Positions 26,787-35,171 of a stretch of DNA of 64,000 bases are shown piece after piece. Source of the stretch: an uncultured Lachnospiraceae bacterium (lineage in GTDB: Bacteria; Bacillota; Clostridia; Lachnospirales; Lachnospiraceae); contig UQLY01000004.1 of NCBI GenBank assembly GCA_900542015.1, positions 157,739-221,738 on the forward strand, written 5' to 3'. Position numbers and translations under genes: made by a program. Below the pieces are notes generated by a model. That model was not told the DNA's origin. It saw only the letters and a program-made list of their open reading frames with translations, and searched no databases. Position 1 is the stretch's first letter. Every line of letters starts with the position of its first letter.

Positions 26787-26926
26787 GCAGAAAAACCGGC
26801 ATAGAGATCAAAGGAAACCATTAGAAAAACGCCGGCACTTAATCCGCGTTCTTTGCGGATTTATGTGCCGCTGCGTTTTTCTTGAGCGCAAGCGTGTTTC
26901 CGTGGTCTCTATGCCGGTTTTTCTGC
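26787..26926. repeat. Structured repeat element, copy A (full form)
   Basis: Two 24-nt arms (26787-26810 and 26903-26926) pair with one G-U-type difference. Inside, GGAAAC pairs with GTTTCC. A nested hairpin is built from AAAAACGC/GCGTTTTT, CGGCAC/GTGCCG and AATCCGC/GCGGATT, followed by a small CTTG-AGCG-CAAG hairpin. The arrangement suggests a branched RNA or cruciform. It sits between the converging pgeF and prs genes. The inner 100 nt are nearly identical to copy B at 57191-57362. Confidence 0.85.
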
Positions 26927-26956
26927 GTCGCCTTATCAACTTGATTTATGTTGCTT

Positions 26957-28144
26957 TTATAACCCGCCAAAATCTCTTTCATTATATTTCGCGAGCAAAT
27001 CCTGAATCTTCTGCGTCGGCGTCAGGACGTTACCCATAGACAAATCGTGATTCATGAAATCGATAATGCTTGCCGTAAATTTACTCATATCGGCTTCGAC
27101 GAAATAGGGCTTGTCCTTGATTTCCGGCGGAAGATAGGTCAGGTTTGTAACGACTACGCGGTCAAAGTAATTTTTGGCGTAAGCGTCGTCAAATGCTGTT
27201 AAACCTTCCGTGAAAAGACCGAAGGTGCAGCAGATAAATACCCGTTTCGCACCCATTTGCTTCAATTGTTTGGCGGTGTCGATCATGCTGCCGCCGGACG
27301 CGATCATATCGTCGATGATAATCACGTCCCTGCCCTGAATATTGTCTCCCAGAAATTCATGGGCTACAATGGGGTTTTTGCCGTTGACCACTTTTGAATA
27401 GTCGCGGCGTTTATAAAACATACCGGTATCCACGCCAAGGACGGAAGAGAAGTAGACCGCGCGGTCCAGGGCTCCTTCGTCGGGGCTGATAACGGTCATA
27501 TGGTCTTTGTCAATAATCAGATCTTTTTCATAACGGAGCAAAGATCGGATAAACTGATAAGGCGGGGTAAAGTTGTCAAATCCGTTGAGGGGAGTTGCGT
27601 TTGCCACTCTGGGATCGTGAGCGTCAAAAGTAATGAAATTGCTGACGCCCATCAGACTTAATTCTTTTAAAGCATACGCGCAGTCCAAAGATTCCCTGGT
27701 GGCTCTTTTATGCTGGCGACCTTCGTACAGGAAAGGCATGATCACATTGATCCGGTGCGCTTTGCCGTTGCACGCGGCAATCAGTCTTTTTAAATCCTGA
27801 TAGTGGTCGTCGGGAGATTTGTGGTTTTCATAACCGTTTACGGTATAGGTCAGGCTGTGGTTGCAGACGTCTACCATGATGAAAAGATCCTTACCGCGGA
27901 CGGATTCGTTTAAAATCGCTTTACCTTCTCCCGAACCGAAGCGCGGACAAACGGCGTCCAGTATGTAATTATCTTCAGAATAGCCTTCAAAGGCGGGATC
28001 GTTTTTTAAATCGTTATGTACGTTGGCGCGGAAGTCCACCAGATAATCATTGACCATTTTTGCGAAATCAATGCAGCTTTCAGTGGCGATGATCTTTAGG
28101 GGGGCTACCGGCATGGCATGTTCAAGTACTGATAAATTAGGCAT
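26957..28144 (-). CDS. prs: Ribose-phosphate pyrophosphokinase (long clostridial form)
   Basis: The enzyme makes PRPP from ribose 5-phosphate and ATP for nucleotide, His and Trp synthesis. The PRPP-binding loop is DVIIIDDMIASGGSMIDTA, and upstream sit the flexible-loop residues around RKRRDYSK-type sequence (here YKRRDYSKVVNGK). At 395 residues it is longer than the standard 315-residue form, as in other Lachnospiraceae, with extra N-terminal sequence. GGAGGATAGA before MPNLSVLE decides the start. It has a good promoter of its own. Confidence 0.92.
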   Translation of the reverse strand: MPNLSVLEHAMPVAPLKIIATESCIDFAKMVNDYLVDFRANVHNDLKNDPAFEGYSEDNYILDAVCPRFGSGEGKAILNESVRGKDLFIMVDVCNHSLTYTVNGYENHKSPDDHYQDLKRLIAACNGKAHRINVIMPFLYEGRQHKRATRESLDCAYALKELSLMGVSNFITFDAHDPRVANATPLNGFDNFTPPYQFIRSLLRYEKDLIIDKDHMTVISPDEGALDRAVYFSSVLGVDTGMFYKRRDYSKVVNGKNPIVAHEFLGDNIQGRDVIIIDDMIASGGSMIDTAKQLKQMGAKRVFICCTFGLFTEGLTAFDDAYAKNYFDRVVVTNLTYLPPEIKDKPYFVEADMSKFTASIIDFMNHDLSMGNVLTPTQKIQDLLAKYNERDFGGL

Positions 28145-28203
28145 TCTATCCTCCGTATCTGTCGGCTTTCCGGATGCCGGCAAAGATAAATTCTTACTCA
28201 CTT

Positions 28204-28232
28204 AATTTATCATTCTGCTAGTGACACGTCAA
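28204..28232 (-). promoter_or_regulatory. Sigma-A promoter for prs
   Basis: On the minus strand TTGACG (28232-28227) and TAAATT (28209-28204) are 17 bp apart, about 60 bp upstream of the prs start. Confidence 0.7.
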
Positions 28233-28267
28233 GGAATTTCTAGTAGAATGGATAAGAAGGAGCAGCT

Positions 28268-29608
28268 ATGAAAAAGACGGAACACATTGTAAAAACAATA
28301 GAACCCGGCAGTATCGCCGAGGAAATGGAGATTGCCCCGGGAGATATACTGTTGCAGATTAACGGTCAGGATATTGAAGATATTTTTGATTATCAGTATC
28401 TGATACAGGATGAATATATCGAAGTACTGGTCAGAAAGCCGGATGGAGAAGAGTGGCTTTTGGAAATAGACAAGGACGAGCAGGAAGACCTGGGAATTGA
28501 GTTTGAAAACGGGCTGATGGATGAATACCGTTCCTGCCATAATAAGTGCATTTTTTGTTTTATCGATCAGATGCCCAAGGGCATGAGGGATACGCTTTAT
28601 TTTAAAGACGATGATTCCAGACTTTCCTTTTTGCAGGGAAATTACGTGACTCTGACCAATATGTCGGAGCATGACGTAAACAGGATTATCAAATATCATT
28701 TAGAGCCCATCAATATATCCTTCCAGACCATGAACCCTGAGCTTCGCTGTAAAATGCTGAACAACCGCTTTGCGGGCGAGGCGTTAAAGAAAGTGGACGC
28801 GTTTTATGAAGCGGGGATTGCCATGAACGGTCAGATTGTGCTGTGCAAGGGGATCAACGACGGAAAGGAGCTGGATGACAGCATTAGGGCTTTGACGAAA
28901 TACCATCCTTGTCTGGAAAGCGTTTCGGTTGTACCGGTGGGCTTGTCCAAATTCAGGGAAGGACTGTATCCTTTGGAGCCTTTTTTAAAAGAAGATGCGA
29001 AGGATGTTTTGGAAATCATCCATAAGTGGCAGAACCATATGTACGAAAAATACGGAACGCATTTTATCCATGCAAGCGACGAATGGTATCTGCTTGCCGG
29101 AGAGCCCCTTCCGCCGGAGGAAAACTACGACGGATATCTGCAGCTTGAAAACGGCGTCGGAATGCTGACGCTGTTAAAGACGGAGTTTCGGGAAGCGCTG
29201 AAAGAGGAAGTGGAAAAATCAGGCGGCAGATCGGATGAAAGCAGGCATGAGGAAATGACTCTTGTAACCGGGAAGTTAGCATATGCTACCATTAAGGAAA
29301 TGGCGGAGGAAATGATGAAATGGTTCCCCAATATCAGGCTCCATGTGGAAGCGATTATCAACGAATTTTTCGGCGAGATGATCACGGTCTCGGGGCTTTT
29401 GACGGGACAGGATATCATCGGACAGTTAAAAGGGAAGAAGCTGGGAGCGAGAATATTGCTGCCCCAAAACGTATTGCGGAGCGGGGAAAACTATTTTCTG
29501 GACGATATTACGCTGCCGCAGTTGGAAGAAACTTTACAAGTCCGGGCAGATATTGTAAAATCAAGCGGGCAGGATTTTGTCCGCACCATTCTTTACGGGT
29601 CCGAATAA
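28268..29608 (+). CDS. DUF512 radical-SAM-like protein with N-terminal PDZ domain
   Basis: Residues about 8-65 form a PDZ-like domain (GSIAEEMEIAPGDILLQINGQ). A cysteine cluster CHNKCIFC (CxxxCxxC) follows, the iron-sulfur signature of radical SAM enzymes, with FKDDDSRLSFLQGNYVTLTN after it. The C-terminal 200 residues are the DUF512 region. The family is conserved directly upstream of der in Clostridia, and no reaction has been assigned as far as I know. It is 41 bp from der, so co-transcription is likely, and a link to ribosome or RNA maturation is possible by association only. Confidence 0.85.
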   Translation: MKKTEHIVKTIEPGSIAEEMEIAPGDILLQINGQDIEDIFDYQYLIQDEYIEVLVRKPDGEEWLLEIDKDEQEDLGIEFENGLMDEYRSCHNKCIFCFIDQMPKGMRDTLYFKDDDSRLSFLQGNYVTLTNMSEHDVNRIIKYHLEPINISFQTMNPELRCKMLNNRFAGEALKKVDAFYEAGIAMNGQIVLCKGINDGKELDDSIRALTKYHPCLESVSVVPVGLSKFREGLYPLEPFLKEDAKDVLEIIHKWQNHMYEKYGTHFIHASDEWYLLAGEPLPPEENYDGYLQLENGVGMLTLLKTEFREALKEEVEKSGGRSDESRHEEMTLVTGKLAYATIKEMAEEMMKWFPNIRLHVEAIINEFFGEMITVSGLLTGQDIIGQLKGKKLGARILLPQNVLRSGENYFLDDITLPQLEETLQVRADIVKSSGQDFVRTILYGSE

Positions 29609-29649
29609 TCGGAGGACCGGTTGCATTGTTTTGAGAACAGGAGAACGTA

Positions 29650-30987
29650 ATGAGCAATAAAAAGGGAAAACCTATCGTCGCAGTGGTAGGCAGACCAAAC
29701 GTAGGAAAGTCAACATTATTTAACGCCCTTGCAGGATCGATGATTTCGATCGTTAAGGATACGCCGGGCATTACCAGGGACCGGATCTATGCGGATGTGA
29801 CGTGGCTGAATTATCATTTTACCCTGATTGATACCGGAGGCATTGAACCGGAGTCAAAGGACGTCATTTTGTCGCAGATGAGAGAACAGGCGCAGATTGC
29901 CATCGATACGGCGGATGTGATTTTATTTATGGTGGACGTCAAGCAGGGGCTTGTAGACGCGGATGCAAAAGTGGCGGATATGCTGCGCCGCTCCCGTAAG
30001 CCGGTGCTTCTTGTGGTAAATAAAGTGGATCATTTTCAGAAGATGATGGCGGACGTCTATGAGTTTTACAATCTGGGAATCGGCGATCCCCATGCGATAT
30101 CTGCGGCGAACCAGATGGGAATCGGCGATCTTTTGGATGAGGTGGTTGCGCTGTTTCCCGAAAGCGACGGCGAAGATGAGGAGGACGACAGACCCAAGGT
30201 GGCGATCGTCGGAAAGCCCAATGTGGGGAAAAGCTCCATCATCAATAAACTCATCGGCGAAAACAGGCTGATCGTATCGGATATTGCCGGTACGACCAGA
30301 GACGCGGTGGATACGCCGGTTAAGTACAACGGAAAAGAATATGTCTTTATCGATACGGCGGGGCTTAGAAGAAAAAATAAGATCAAGGAAGAACTGGAAC
30401 GGTACATGATCGTCCGCACGGTAAGCGCCGTAGAGCGCGCCGACGTGGTTGTTCTTGTGATCGATGCCGTGGAAGGCGTGACCGAGCAGGATGCGAAAAT
30501 CGCGGGAATTGCCCACGAAAGGGGCAAGGGAATGATCATTGCGGTCAATAAGTGGGATGCTGTGGAAAAGGACAATAAGACCATTTACCGCTTTACGGAG
30601 AAAGTACGCAATACGCTTTCTTTTATGCCCTATGCGGAGTTGATTTTTATTTCCGCAAAAACAGGTCAGAGATTGAATAAACTGTATGAGACCATTGATA
30701 CGGTGATTGAGAACCATTCCCTGCGGGTAGCGACGGGCGTGTTAAATGAGATTATGACAGAAGCGGTAGCGCTGCAGCAGCCGCCTTCGGATAAGGGAAA
30801 ACGGCTGAGGCTTTACTATATTACCCAGGTTTCCGTAAAACCTCCGACTTTTGTGATCTTTGTAAACGATAAGGAACTGATGCACTTTTCCTATCAGAGA
30901 TATATGGAAAATAAGATCAGGGAGGCATTTGGCTTTAAAGGGACGCCCCTTCATTTTATTATCAGGGAGCGGAAGGAAACAACATAG
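29650..30987 (+). CDS. der: Ribosome biogenesis GTPase Der (EngA)
   Basis: Two GTPase domains in tandem are followed by a KH-like domain, the unique Der layout needed for 50S assembly. The first G domain has GRPNVGKST, DTGG-type IDTGGIEPE and NKVDHF; the second has GKPNVGKSS, IDTAGLRRKNK and NKWDAVEKD. Length 445 is standard. GGAGAACGTA precedes the start. plsY and gpsA follow closely. Confidence 0.97.
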   Translation: MSNKKGKPIVAVVGRPNVGKSTLFNALAGSMISIVKDTPGITRDRIYADVTWLNYHFTLIDTGGIEPESKDVILSQMREQAQIAIDTADVILFMVDVKQGLVDADAKVADMLRRSRKPVLLVVNKVDHFQKMMADVYEFYNLGIGDPHAISAANQMGIGDLLDEVVALFPESDGEDEEDDRPKVAIVGKPNVGKSSIINKLIGENRLIVSDIAGTTRDAVDTPVKYNGKEYVFIDTAGLRRKNKIKEELERYMIVRTVSAVERADVVVLVIDAVEGVTEQDAKIAGIAHERGKGMIIAVNKWDAVEKDNKTIYRFTEKVRNTLSFMPYAELIFISAKTGQRLNKLYETIDTVIENHSLRVATGVLNEIMTEAVALQQPPSDKGKRLRLYYITQVSVKPPTFVIFVNDKELMHFSYQRYMENKIREAFGFKGTPLHFIIRERKETT

Positions 30988-31011
30988 CAAAAGGAAAAGA
31001 GGACAAATAAA

Positions 31012-31662
31012 ATGATACGTGTGATATGTTTGCTGATCGGATATTGTTTCGGATTATTTCAGACTGCATTTATTTATGGTAAAATGCACGGAATTGATAT
31101 CAGAGAACGGGGAAGCGGAAATTCGGGTACGACCAACGCCCTGCGGGTGCTTGGGAAAAAAGCGGGGCTGATCGTTTTCCTCGGCGACGCGCTGAAGGCG
31201 GTATTCGCTATGGCGCTGGTACATATTCTGTTTGAGGCAAAATATCCGGATATGGGAGCGTTGCTGCGGATTTATGCGGGCGCAGGAGTCGTATTGGGAC
31301 ACAATTTCCCCTTTTATATGGGTTTTAAGGGCGGAAAAGGCATTGCAGCCACGGGAGGAATGAGCCTTGGCATGGCGGTCCAGTGTATGCTTGCCGTAGC
31401 GGCGACTTTTTTTGCAATCTTTTTTACGACCCACTATGTTTCTCTCGGTTCCCTGTGCATGTATGTCGTATTTGTCATTTCTCTTGTGGTAATGGGACAG
31501 ACGGGATATTTCGGAATGCCCCAGCCTTATTTGAACGAAATGTATTTGATTGCCGTATTACTGATGGTTATGGCGTTTGTAAGACACAGAGGAAATATCA
31601 GCCGGTTGCTGCACGGAAATGAGAGAAAGACTTATTTAACCAAGAAAAATAAGGAGGACTAA
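31012..31662 (+). CDS. plsY: Glycerol-3-phosphate acyltransferase PlsY
   Basis: This membrane enzyme transfers an acyl group from acyl-phosphate to glycerol 3-phosphate, the first step of phosphatidic acid synthesis. Motifs are GSGNSGTTNALRVLGKKAG, a following GDALKA and GHNFPFYMGFKGGKGIA. About six hydrophobic helices are present. It ends 4 bp before gpsA, which makes its substrate, so the two steps are encoded together. Confidence 0.96.
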   Translation: MIRVICLLIGYCFGLFQTAFIYGKMHGIDIRERGSGNSGTTNALRVLGKKAGLIVFLGDALKAVFAMALVHILFEAKYPDMGALLRIYAGAGVVLGHNFPFYMGFKGGKGIAATGGMSLGMAVQCMLAVAATFFAIFFTTHYVSLGSLCMYVVFVISLVVMGQTGYFGMPQPYLNEMYLIAVLLMVMAFVRHRGNISRLLHGNERKTYLTKKNKED

Positions 31663-31666
31663 GGGT

Positions 31667-32680
31667 ATGGTAAATTATAGCGTAATCGGAGCCGGAAGCT
31701 GGGGAACGGCGCTGGCAAGAGTATTGGCTAAAAACGGACATCAGGTAACGGTCTGGTCCATTATGGAAGATGAGATTGCCATGTTAAAAGAAAAAAGAGA
31801 GCATGAAACAAAGCTGCCCGGCGTAAAACTGCCTGAAACCATTGTGTTTACCACTGATTTGAAGGAAGCGGTAGAGGGGAAGGAAATGCTGGTGCTTGCG
31901 GTACCGTCGCCTTATACGAGAAGCACATCCAAATCCATGTCGCCTTATGTGGCAGAAGGGCAGTTGATTGTGAATGTGGCGAAAGGAATTGAAGACGTTA
32001 CTTATATGACGCTGACGGATATTATAAAAGAGGAAATCCCTCAGGCGGCGGTAGCCGTCTTATCGGGTCCTTCCCATGCGGAGGAAGTCGGAAAGGATAT
32101 GCCGACGACGTTAGTTGCCGGCGCTGCAAAGAGGGAAACGGCGGAATATATCCAGAATGCCTTTATGTGTGATTTTATCAGAGTATATACGAGTCCCGAC
32201 GTGCTTGGCATCGAGCTTGGCGGCGCTTTGAAAAATGTGGTGGCGCTTGCGGCGGGAATTGCCGACGGGCTGGGCTGCGGAGATAATACCAAGGCTGCGC
32301 TGATTACGAGAGGGATTGCGGAGATTGCAAGACTTGGCGTTGCCATGGGAGGAAAGCCGGAAACCTTTAACGGGCTGACAGGTATCGGCGATCTGATCGT
32401 AACTTGTTCTTCCAGGCATTCCCGTAACCGCAGAGCCGGACAACTGATCGGGCAGGGCTATACCTACGAACAGGCGATGGATGAAGTGAAAATGGTAGTC
32501 GAGGGTGTTTATTCTGCAAAAGCAGCCGCTGGGCTTGCCGGAAAATACCGGATTTCCATGCCGATCGTACAGGAGGTCAACGACATTCTGTTTGGCGGAA
32601 AACCGGCGTCAGAGGCGGTTAAGGATCTGATGTTCCGGGATAAGAGAAGCGAAGCAAATTCCCTGACCTGGGAAGAATAA
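31667..32680 (+). CDS. gpsA: NAD(P)+-dependent glycerol-3-phosphate dehydrogenase
   Basis: The enzyme reduces dihydroxyacetone phosphate to sn-glycerol 3-phosphate for phospholipids. Motifs are VIGAGSWGTALA (nucleotide binding), VAKGIE, LSGPSHAEEV, the catalytic Lys region ELGGALKNVVALAAGIADG and NGLTGIGDLIVTC. AAGGAGGAC precedes the ATG. A strong terminator hairpin ends the der-plsY-gpsA unit. Confidence 0.97.
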   Translation: MVNYSVIGAGSWGTALARVLAKNGHQVTVWSIMEDEIAMLKEKREHETKLPGVKLPETIVFTTDLKEAVEGKEMLVLAVPSPYTRSTSKSMSPYVAEGQLIVNVAKGIEDVTYMTLTDIIKEEIPQAAVAVLSGPSHAEEVGKDMPTTLVAGAAKRETAEYIQNAFMCDFIRVYTSPDVLGIELGGALKNVVALAAGIADGLGCGDNTKAALITRGIAEIARLGVAMGGKPETFNGLTGIGDLIVTCSSRHSRNRRAGQLIGQGYTYEQAMDEVKMVVEGVYSAKAAAGLAGKYRISMPIVQEVNDILFGGKPASEAVKDLMFRDKRSEANSLTWEE

Positions 32681-32699
32681 GACAGGATGATAAGAAGAG

Positions 32700-32755
32700 A
32701 TTCCCGGGTATTTGCACCTGTTTGGCAGACAGATGTAAATGCCCGGGAATTTTTG
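32700..32755 (+). terminator. Intrinsic terminator after gpsA
   Basis: A 16-bp stem (32701-32716 with 32734-32749, two G-U-type positions) centres on TTCCCGGG/CCCGGGAA and is followed by five T. Confidence 0.85.
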
Positions 32756-32801
32756 ATTCTTGGGACATTATATGAAATATTGTGAAAATGTAAATTGTAA
32801 A

Positions 32802-32830
32802 TTGACACCCGAAGCAGTATATGATATTAT
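32802..32830 (+). promoter_or_regulatory. Strong sigma-A promoter for the Rpn nuclease gene
   Basis: A perfect TTGACA (32802-32807) and TATTAT (32825-32830) are 17 bp apart. Transcription from about 32837 gives a leader of roughly 178 nt. Confidence 0.75.
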
Positions 32831-32836
32831 ACTGAC

Positions 32837-33014
32837 AAAGCATAATTTCTAACATTCTTTTGCACAATTTTGTGCATTCTGTTTTCTGCCTGTCAGGCGT
32901 CTTGAAATCAATGCTTTTAAAATCCAATTCATTTATTTAAAAGCAGGAGTTTCAAGAGGCAGAGCCGGATAAGCGGCAACTGAAATAGGAATCTCCTGTT
33001 ACAAGGAGGTACCT
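32837..33014 (+). promoter_or_regulatory. Structured 5' leader of the Rpn nuclease gene
   Basis: The leader holds a small hairpin (GCACA/TGTGC near 32862), GCCTG/CAGGC near 32890, and a long stem in which TCTTGAAA pairs with TTTCAAGA and GCTTTTAAA with TTTAAAAGC (about 32900-32960). Just before the gene, CTCCT pairs with the AGGAG of the ribosome-binding site. I do not recognise a known riboswitch. This accounts for most of the 334-bp gap after gpsA. Confidence 0.5.
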
Positions 33015-33902
33015 ATGGAAGAAAGAAAAGAAGTAAAGGGACAGAAAAAATACAAGGATACCGTTTTCCGGATGCTGTATAAAGACAGAGAGCGTGCCTT
33101 GAGCCTGTATAACAGTGTGAACGGAACAACATACGATAATCCCGAAATGCTGGAGTTCAATACTTTGGATAATGCGATTTATATGAATGTTAAGAACGAT
33201 TTATCATTTTTGATAGCAAATCAAGTTAATTTGTATGAACACCAGTCAACCTTACCGGTTAATATGCCTTTGCGGGATTTGTTTTATGTTGCGGATATCT
33301 TGCAGAAAATGTATAGAAATAGGACGATCTATGACAGCAGAATGATTCAGATACCCAATCCGGATTTTGTAGTTTTTTATAATGGAGCATCCAAGCTGCC
33401 GGAGAGGATGGAATTAAAGTTGTCAGATAGTTTTTTGAATCCTACGGATCAGCCGTCTCTGGAATTAAAGGTAACTGTTTTAAATGTTAATTCGGGCATG
33501 AATGAGCAGATAAAAGAAAAATGTCCTTCTTTAAAGGAATATATCACATATGTGGAAAAGGTAAGAAATTATGCAGAGACAATGGAGCTTACAGAAACGG
33601 TCAACAGAGCGGTTAATGAATGTATTGCAGAAAATGTGTTGAAAGATTTTTTGCTGGATCAGAAAGCGGAGGTAGTTAAATTGAGTATTTATGAATATGA
33701 TGAGGAACGGGAACTGCAACTGATCAGAGAAGGTGAAAGAGAGATTGGAAGAGAAGAAGGAAAAGATAAATTAAATAAGTTGTATCAGAGGCTGAAGTCG
33801 GACAATCGTGTGGCTGATCTGATGAAGGCGATTGATGATAAAGAATATCAGAATCGTTTAATGGAAGAATATGGGATATCGGAAATTTCTTTAGAACATT
33901 AA
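33015..33902 (+). CDS. Rpn family PD-(D/E)XK nuclease / transposase-like protein
   Basis: The 295-residue protein begins with the KYKDTVFRMLYKD region and carries NDLSFLIANQVNLYEHQST, where the Asp and the Glu-x-Gln are in the places of PD-(D/E)XK catalytic residues. The fold and length match the Rpn (recombination-promoting nuclease) / putative transposase families abundant in Lachnospiraceae. The C-terminal third is helical and highly charged (EGEREIGREEGKDKL), also typical. Known Rpn proteins are DNA endonucleases, linked to recA-independent recombination and recently to phage defence. Its codon use is more AT-rich than its neighbours, so transfer is likely. GGAGG before the ATG is partly hidden in a hairpin. 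Confidence 0.8.
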   Translation: MEERKEVKGQKKYKDTVFRMLYKDRERALSLYNSVNGTTYDNPEMLEFNTLDNAIYMNVKNDLSFLIANQVNLYEHQSTLPVNMPLRDLFYVADILQKMYRNRTIYDSRMIQIPNPDFVVFYNGASKLPERMELKLSDSFLNPTDQPSLELKVTVLNVNSGMNEQIKEKCPSLKEYITYVEKVRNYAETMELTETVNRAVNECIAENVLKDFLLDQKAEVVKLSIYEYDEERELQLIREGEREIGREEGKDKLNKLYQRLKSDNRVADLMKAIDDKEYQNRLMEEYGISEISLEH

Positions 33903-33924
33903 AAATATCCAAGTGGAAAAGATA

Positions 33925-33951
33925 GGCGGATGATTCAAAAACAAGTCCGCC
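33925..33951. terminator. Hairpin after the Rpn gene
   Basis: GGCGGA (33925-33930) and TCCGCC (33946-33951) form a 6-bp stem with a 15-nt loop between converging genes. There is no clear T run on the plus strand, so the terminator role is uncertain. Confidence 0.35.
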
Positions 33952-33959
33952 AACCCCCA

Positions 33960-34027
33960 AAAAATTTACAGATATCAAAGGAAACCGTTAAAATGAAAGC
34001 GTGTTTCCGTGATATCTGTAAATTTTT
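33960..34027. repeat. Structured repeat element, copy C (short form)
   Basis: Perfect 18-nt inverted arms (33960-33977 and 34010-34027) enclose AAGGAAACC and GTGTTTCCG, the same core as in copies A and B. The large internal hairpin of A and B is missing, leaving only GTTAAAATGAAAGC between the core halves. It sits between the convergent Rpn and metF genes and ends in a T run for plus-strand transcription and A/T tracts on the other side. Confidence 0.8.
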
Positions 34028-34059
34028 ATTTGTATCAATCTTCGTTTTGCAATAAAGCG

Positions 34060-34920
34060 TTATGCCCGTACTGCATTTACAATTTCCGTCGTTGTTTTCG
34101 GCTTATTCATGGAATAGATATGGATTCCGTCCGCACCGTATTCCTGCAGGTCCAAAATCTGTTTGATGGCATAATCGATGCCGGCTTTTCTCATATCGTC
34201 AGGATTATCCCCATATTTTGCAATCAGATCGGAGAAAGCCTTGGGAATGGAAGTGCCGGATAAGGAAATGCTGGTGGTTACCTGTTTTACGGAAGTAATC
34301 GGCATGATACCGGCATGAATGGGAACGGTAATGCCGTTTGCCAGGCAGTTTTCCTGAAAATCATAAAACACGTCGTTATTCATAAAAAGCTGGGTAATCA
34401 GGAAATCGCAGCCGGTTTCAACCTTTGCTTTCAATCTTGCAAGATCCGCCCGTTTGCTCATGGCTTCAAAGTGTGTTTCGGGATAACATGCGCCCGCAAT
34501 ATGAAGGTCGGTTTTGGATTTCAAATAGGCGATCAATTCATTGGCATAGGCGAAATCCCTGCTTTCATATTGTTCGTCCGTCATATAAGCGGGGCGGTCG
34601 CCTCGTAAAGCGAGAACGTGATTGACATTAGCCGCGGCTAATTCATCGCATACTCTGTCAATGTCTTCTTTTTTATTACCCACACAGGTCATGTGAGCCA
34701 ATGCTTTGACATGAAGCGTGTTTTGGATATAAGAGGCGATTTCGACTGTTTTTTTGGAACGGCTTCCGCCTGCGCCGTAGGTAACGGAGATAAATTCGGG
34801 ATTTAGTTTGCTCAGTTGATCAACAACAGCATAAACGCCGTCAAATTCATCGTCTTTCTTTGGCGGAAATACCTCGAAGGAAATGGGCGGTTTTTTCTTA
34901 GTCATTGTGTGGTTCGTCAT
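34060..34920 (-). CDS. metF: Methylenetetrahydrofolate reductase
   Basis: This flavin enzyme reduces 5,10-methylene-THF to 5-methyl-THF for methionine synthesis or one-carbon metabolism. Motifs are ISFEVFPPKKDDE, ISVTYGAGGS, AHMTCVG, LALRGDRP, GACYPETH and FLITQLFMNNDVF. The start MTNHTMTKKK is chosen because AGGAG lies ten bases upstream; a longer open frame begins at 34986 and a later Met is five codons in. It has a good promoter and converges with the Rpn gene. Confidence 0.94.
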   Translation of the reverse strand: MTNHTMTKKKPPISFEVFPPKKDDEFDGVYAVVDQLSKLNPEFISVTYGAGGSRSKKTVEIASYIQNTLHVKALAHMTCVGNKKEDIDRVCDELAAANVNHVLALRGDRPAYMTDEQYESRDFAYANELIAYLKSKTDLHIAGACYPETHFEAMSKRADLARLKAKVETGCDFLITQLFMNNDVFYDFQENCLANGITVPIHAGIMPITSVKQVTTSISLSGTSIPKAFSDLIAKYGDNPDDMRKAGIDYAIKQILDLQEYGADGIHIYSMNKPKTTTEIVNAVRA

Positions 34921-35016
34921 CGTTTTCAAACTCCTGTTCTTAAGTCCCGGCAAGGGGATTTTTTCATGGAATTTTAAAGTTTCCATTCTGCTTTTTCTTG
35001 TGTTTCAAACGTTAAT

Positions 35017-35045
35017 ATTGTATCATGTTAGTAGTTGCTTTGCAA
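35017..35045 (-). promoter_or_regulatory. Sigma-A promoter for metF
   Basis: On the minus strand TTGCAA (35045-35040) and TACAAT (35022-35017) are separated by 17 bp, about 97 bp upstream of the metF start. Confidence 0.65.
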
Positions 35046-35171
35046 ATTAGCGGGATATAGATTTTTTGGATTGTCCGGTATAGGAATTTGCAATAACCGT
35101 TTTCTACGGGGATGAAAGAGAATAAAAAAACAGGAATAGATGGACACTTTAGGAAAGGAATTTAAAAACTC

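Noticed and set aside
32837..33014. Rpn leader as a known riboswitch (SAM, THF, preQ1, cobalamin)
   Set aside because: None of the conserved core sequences of these classes is present.
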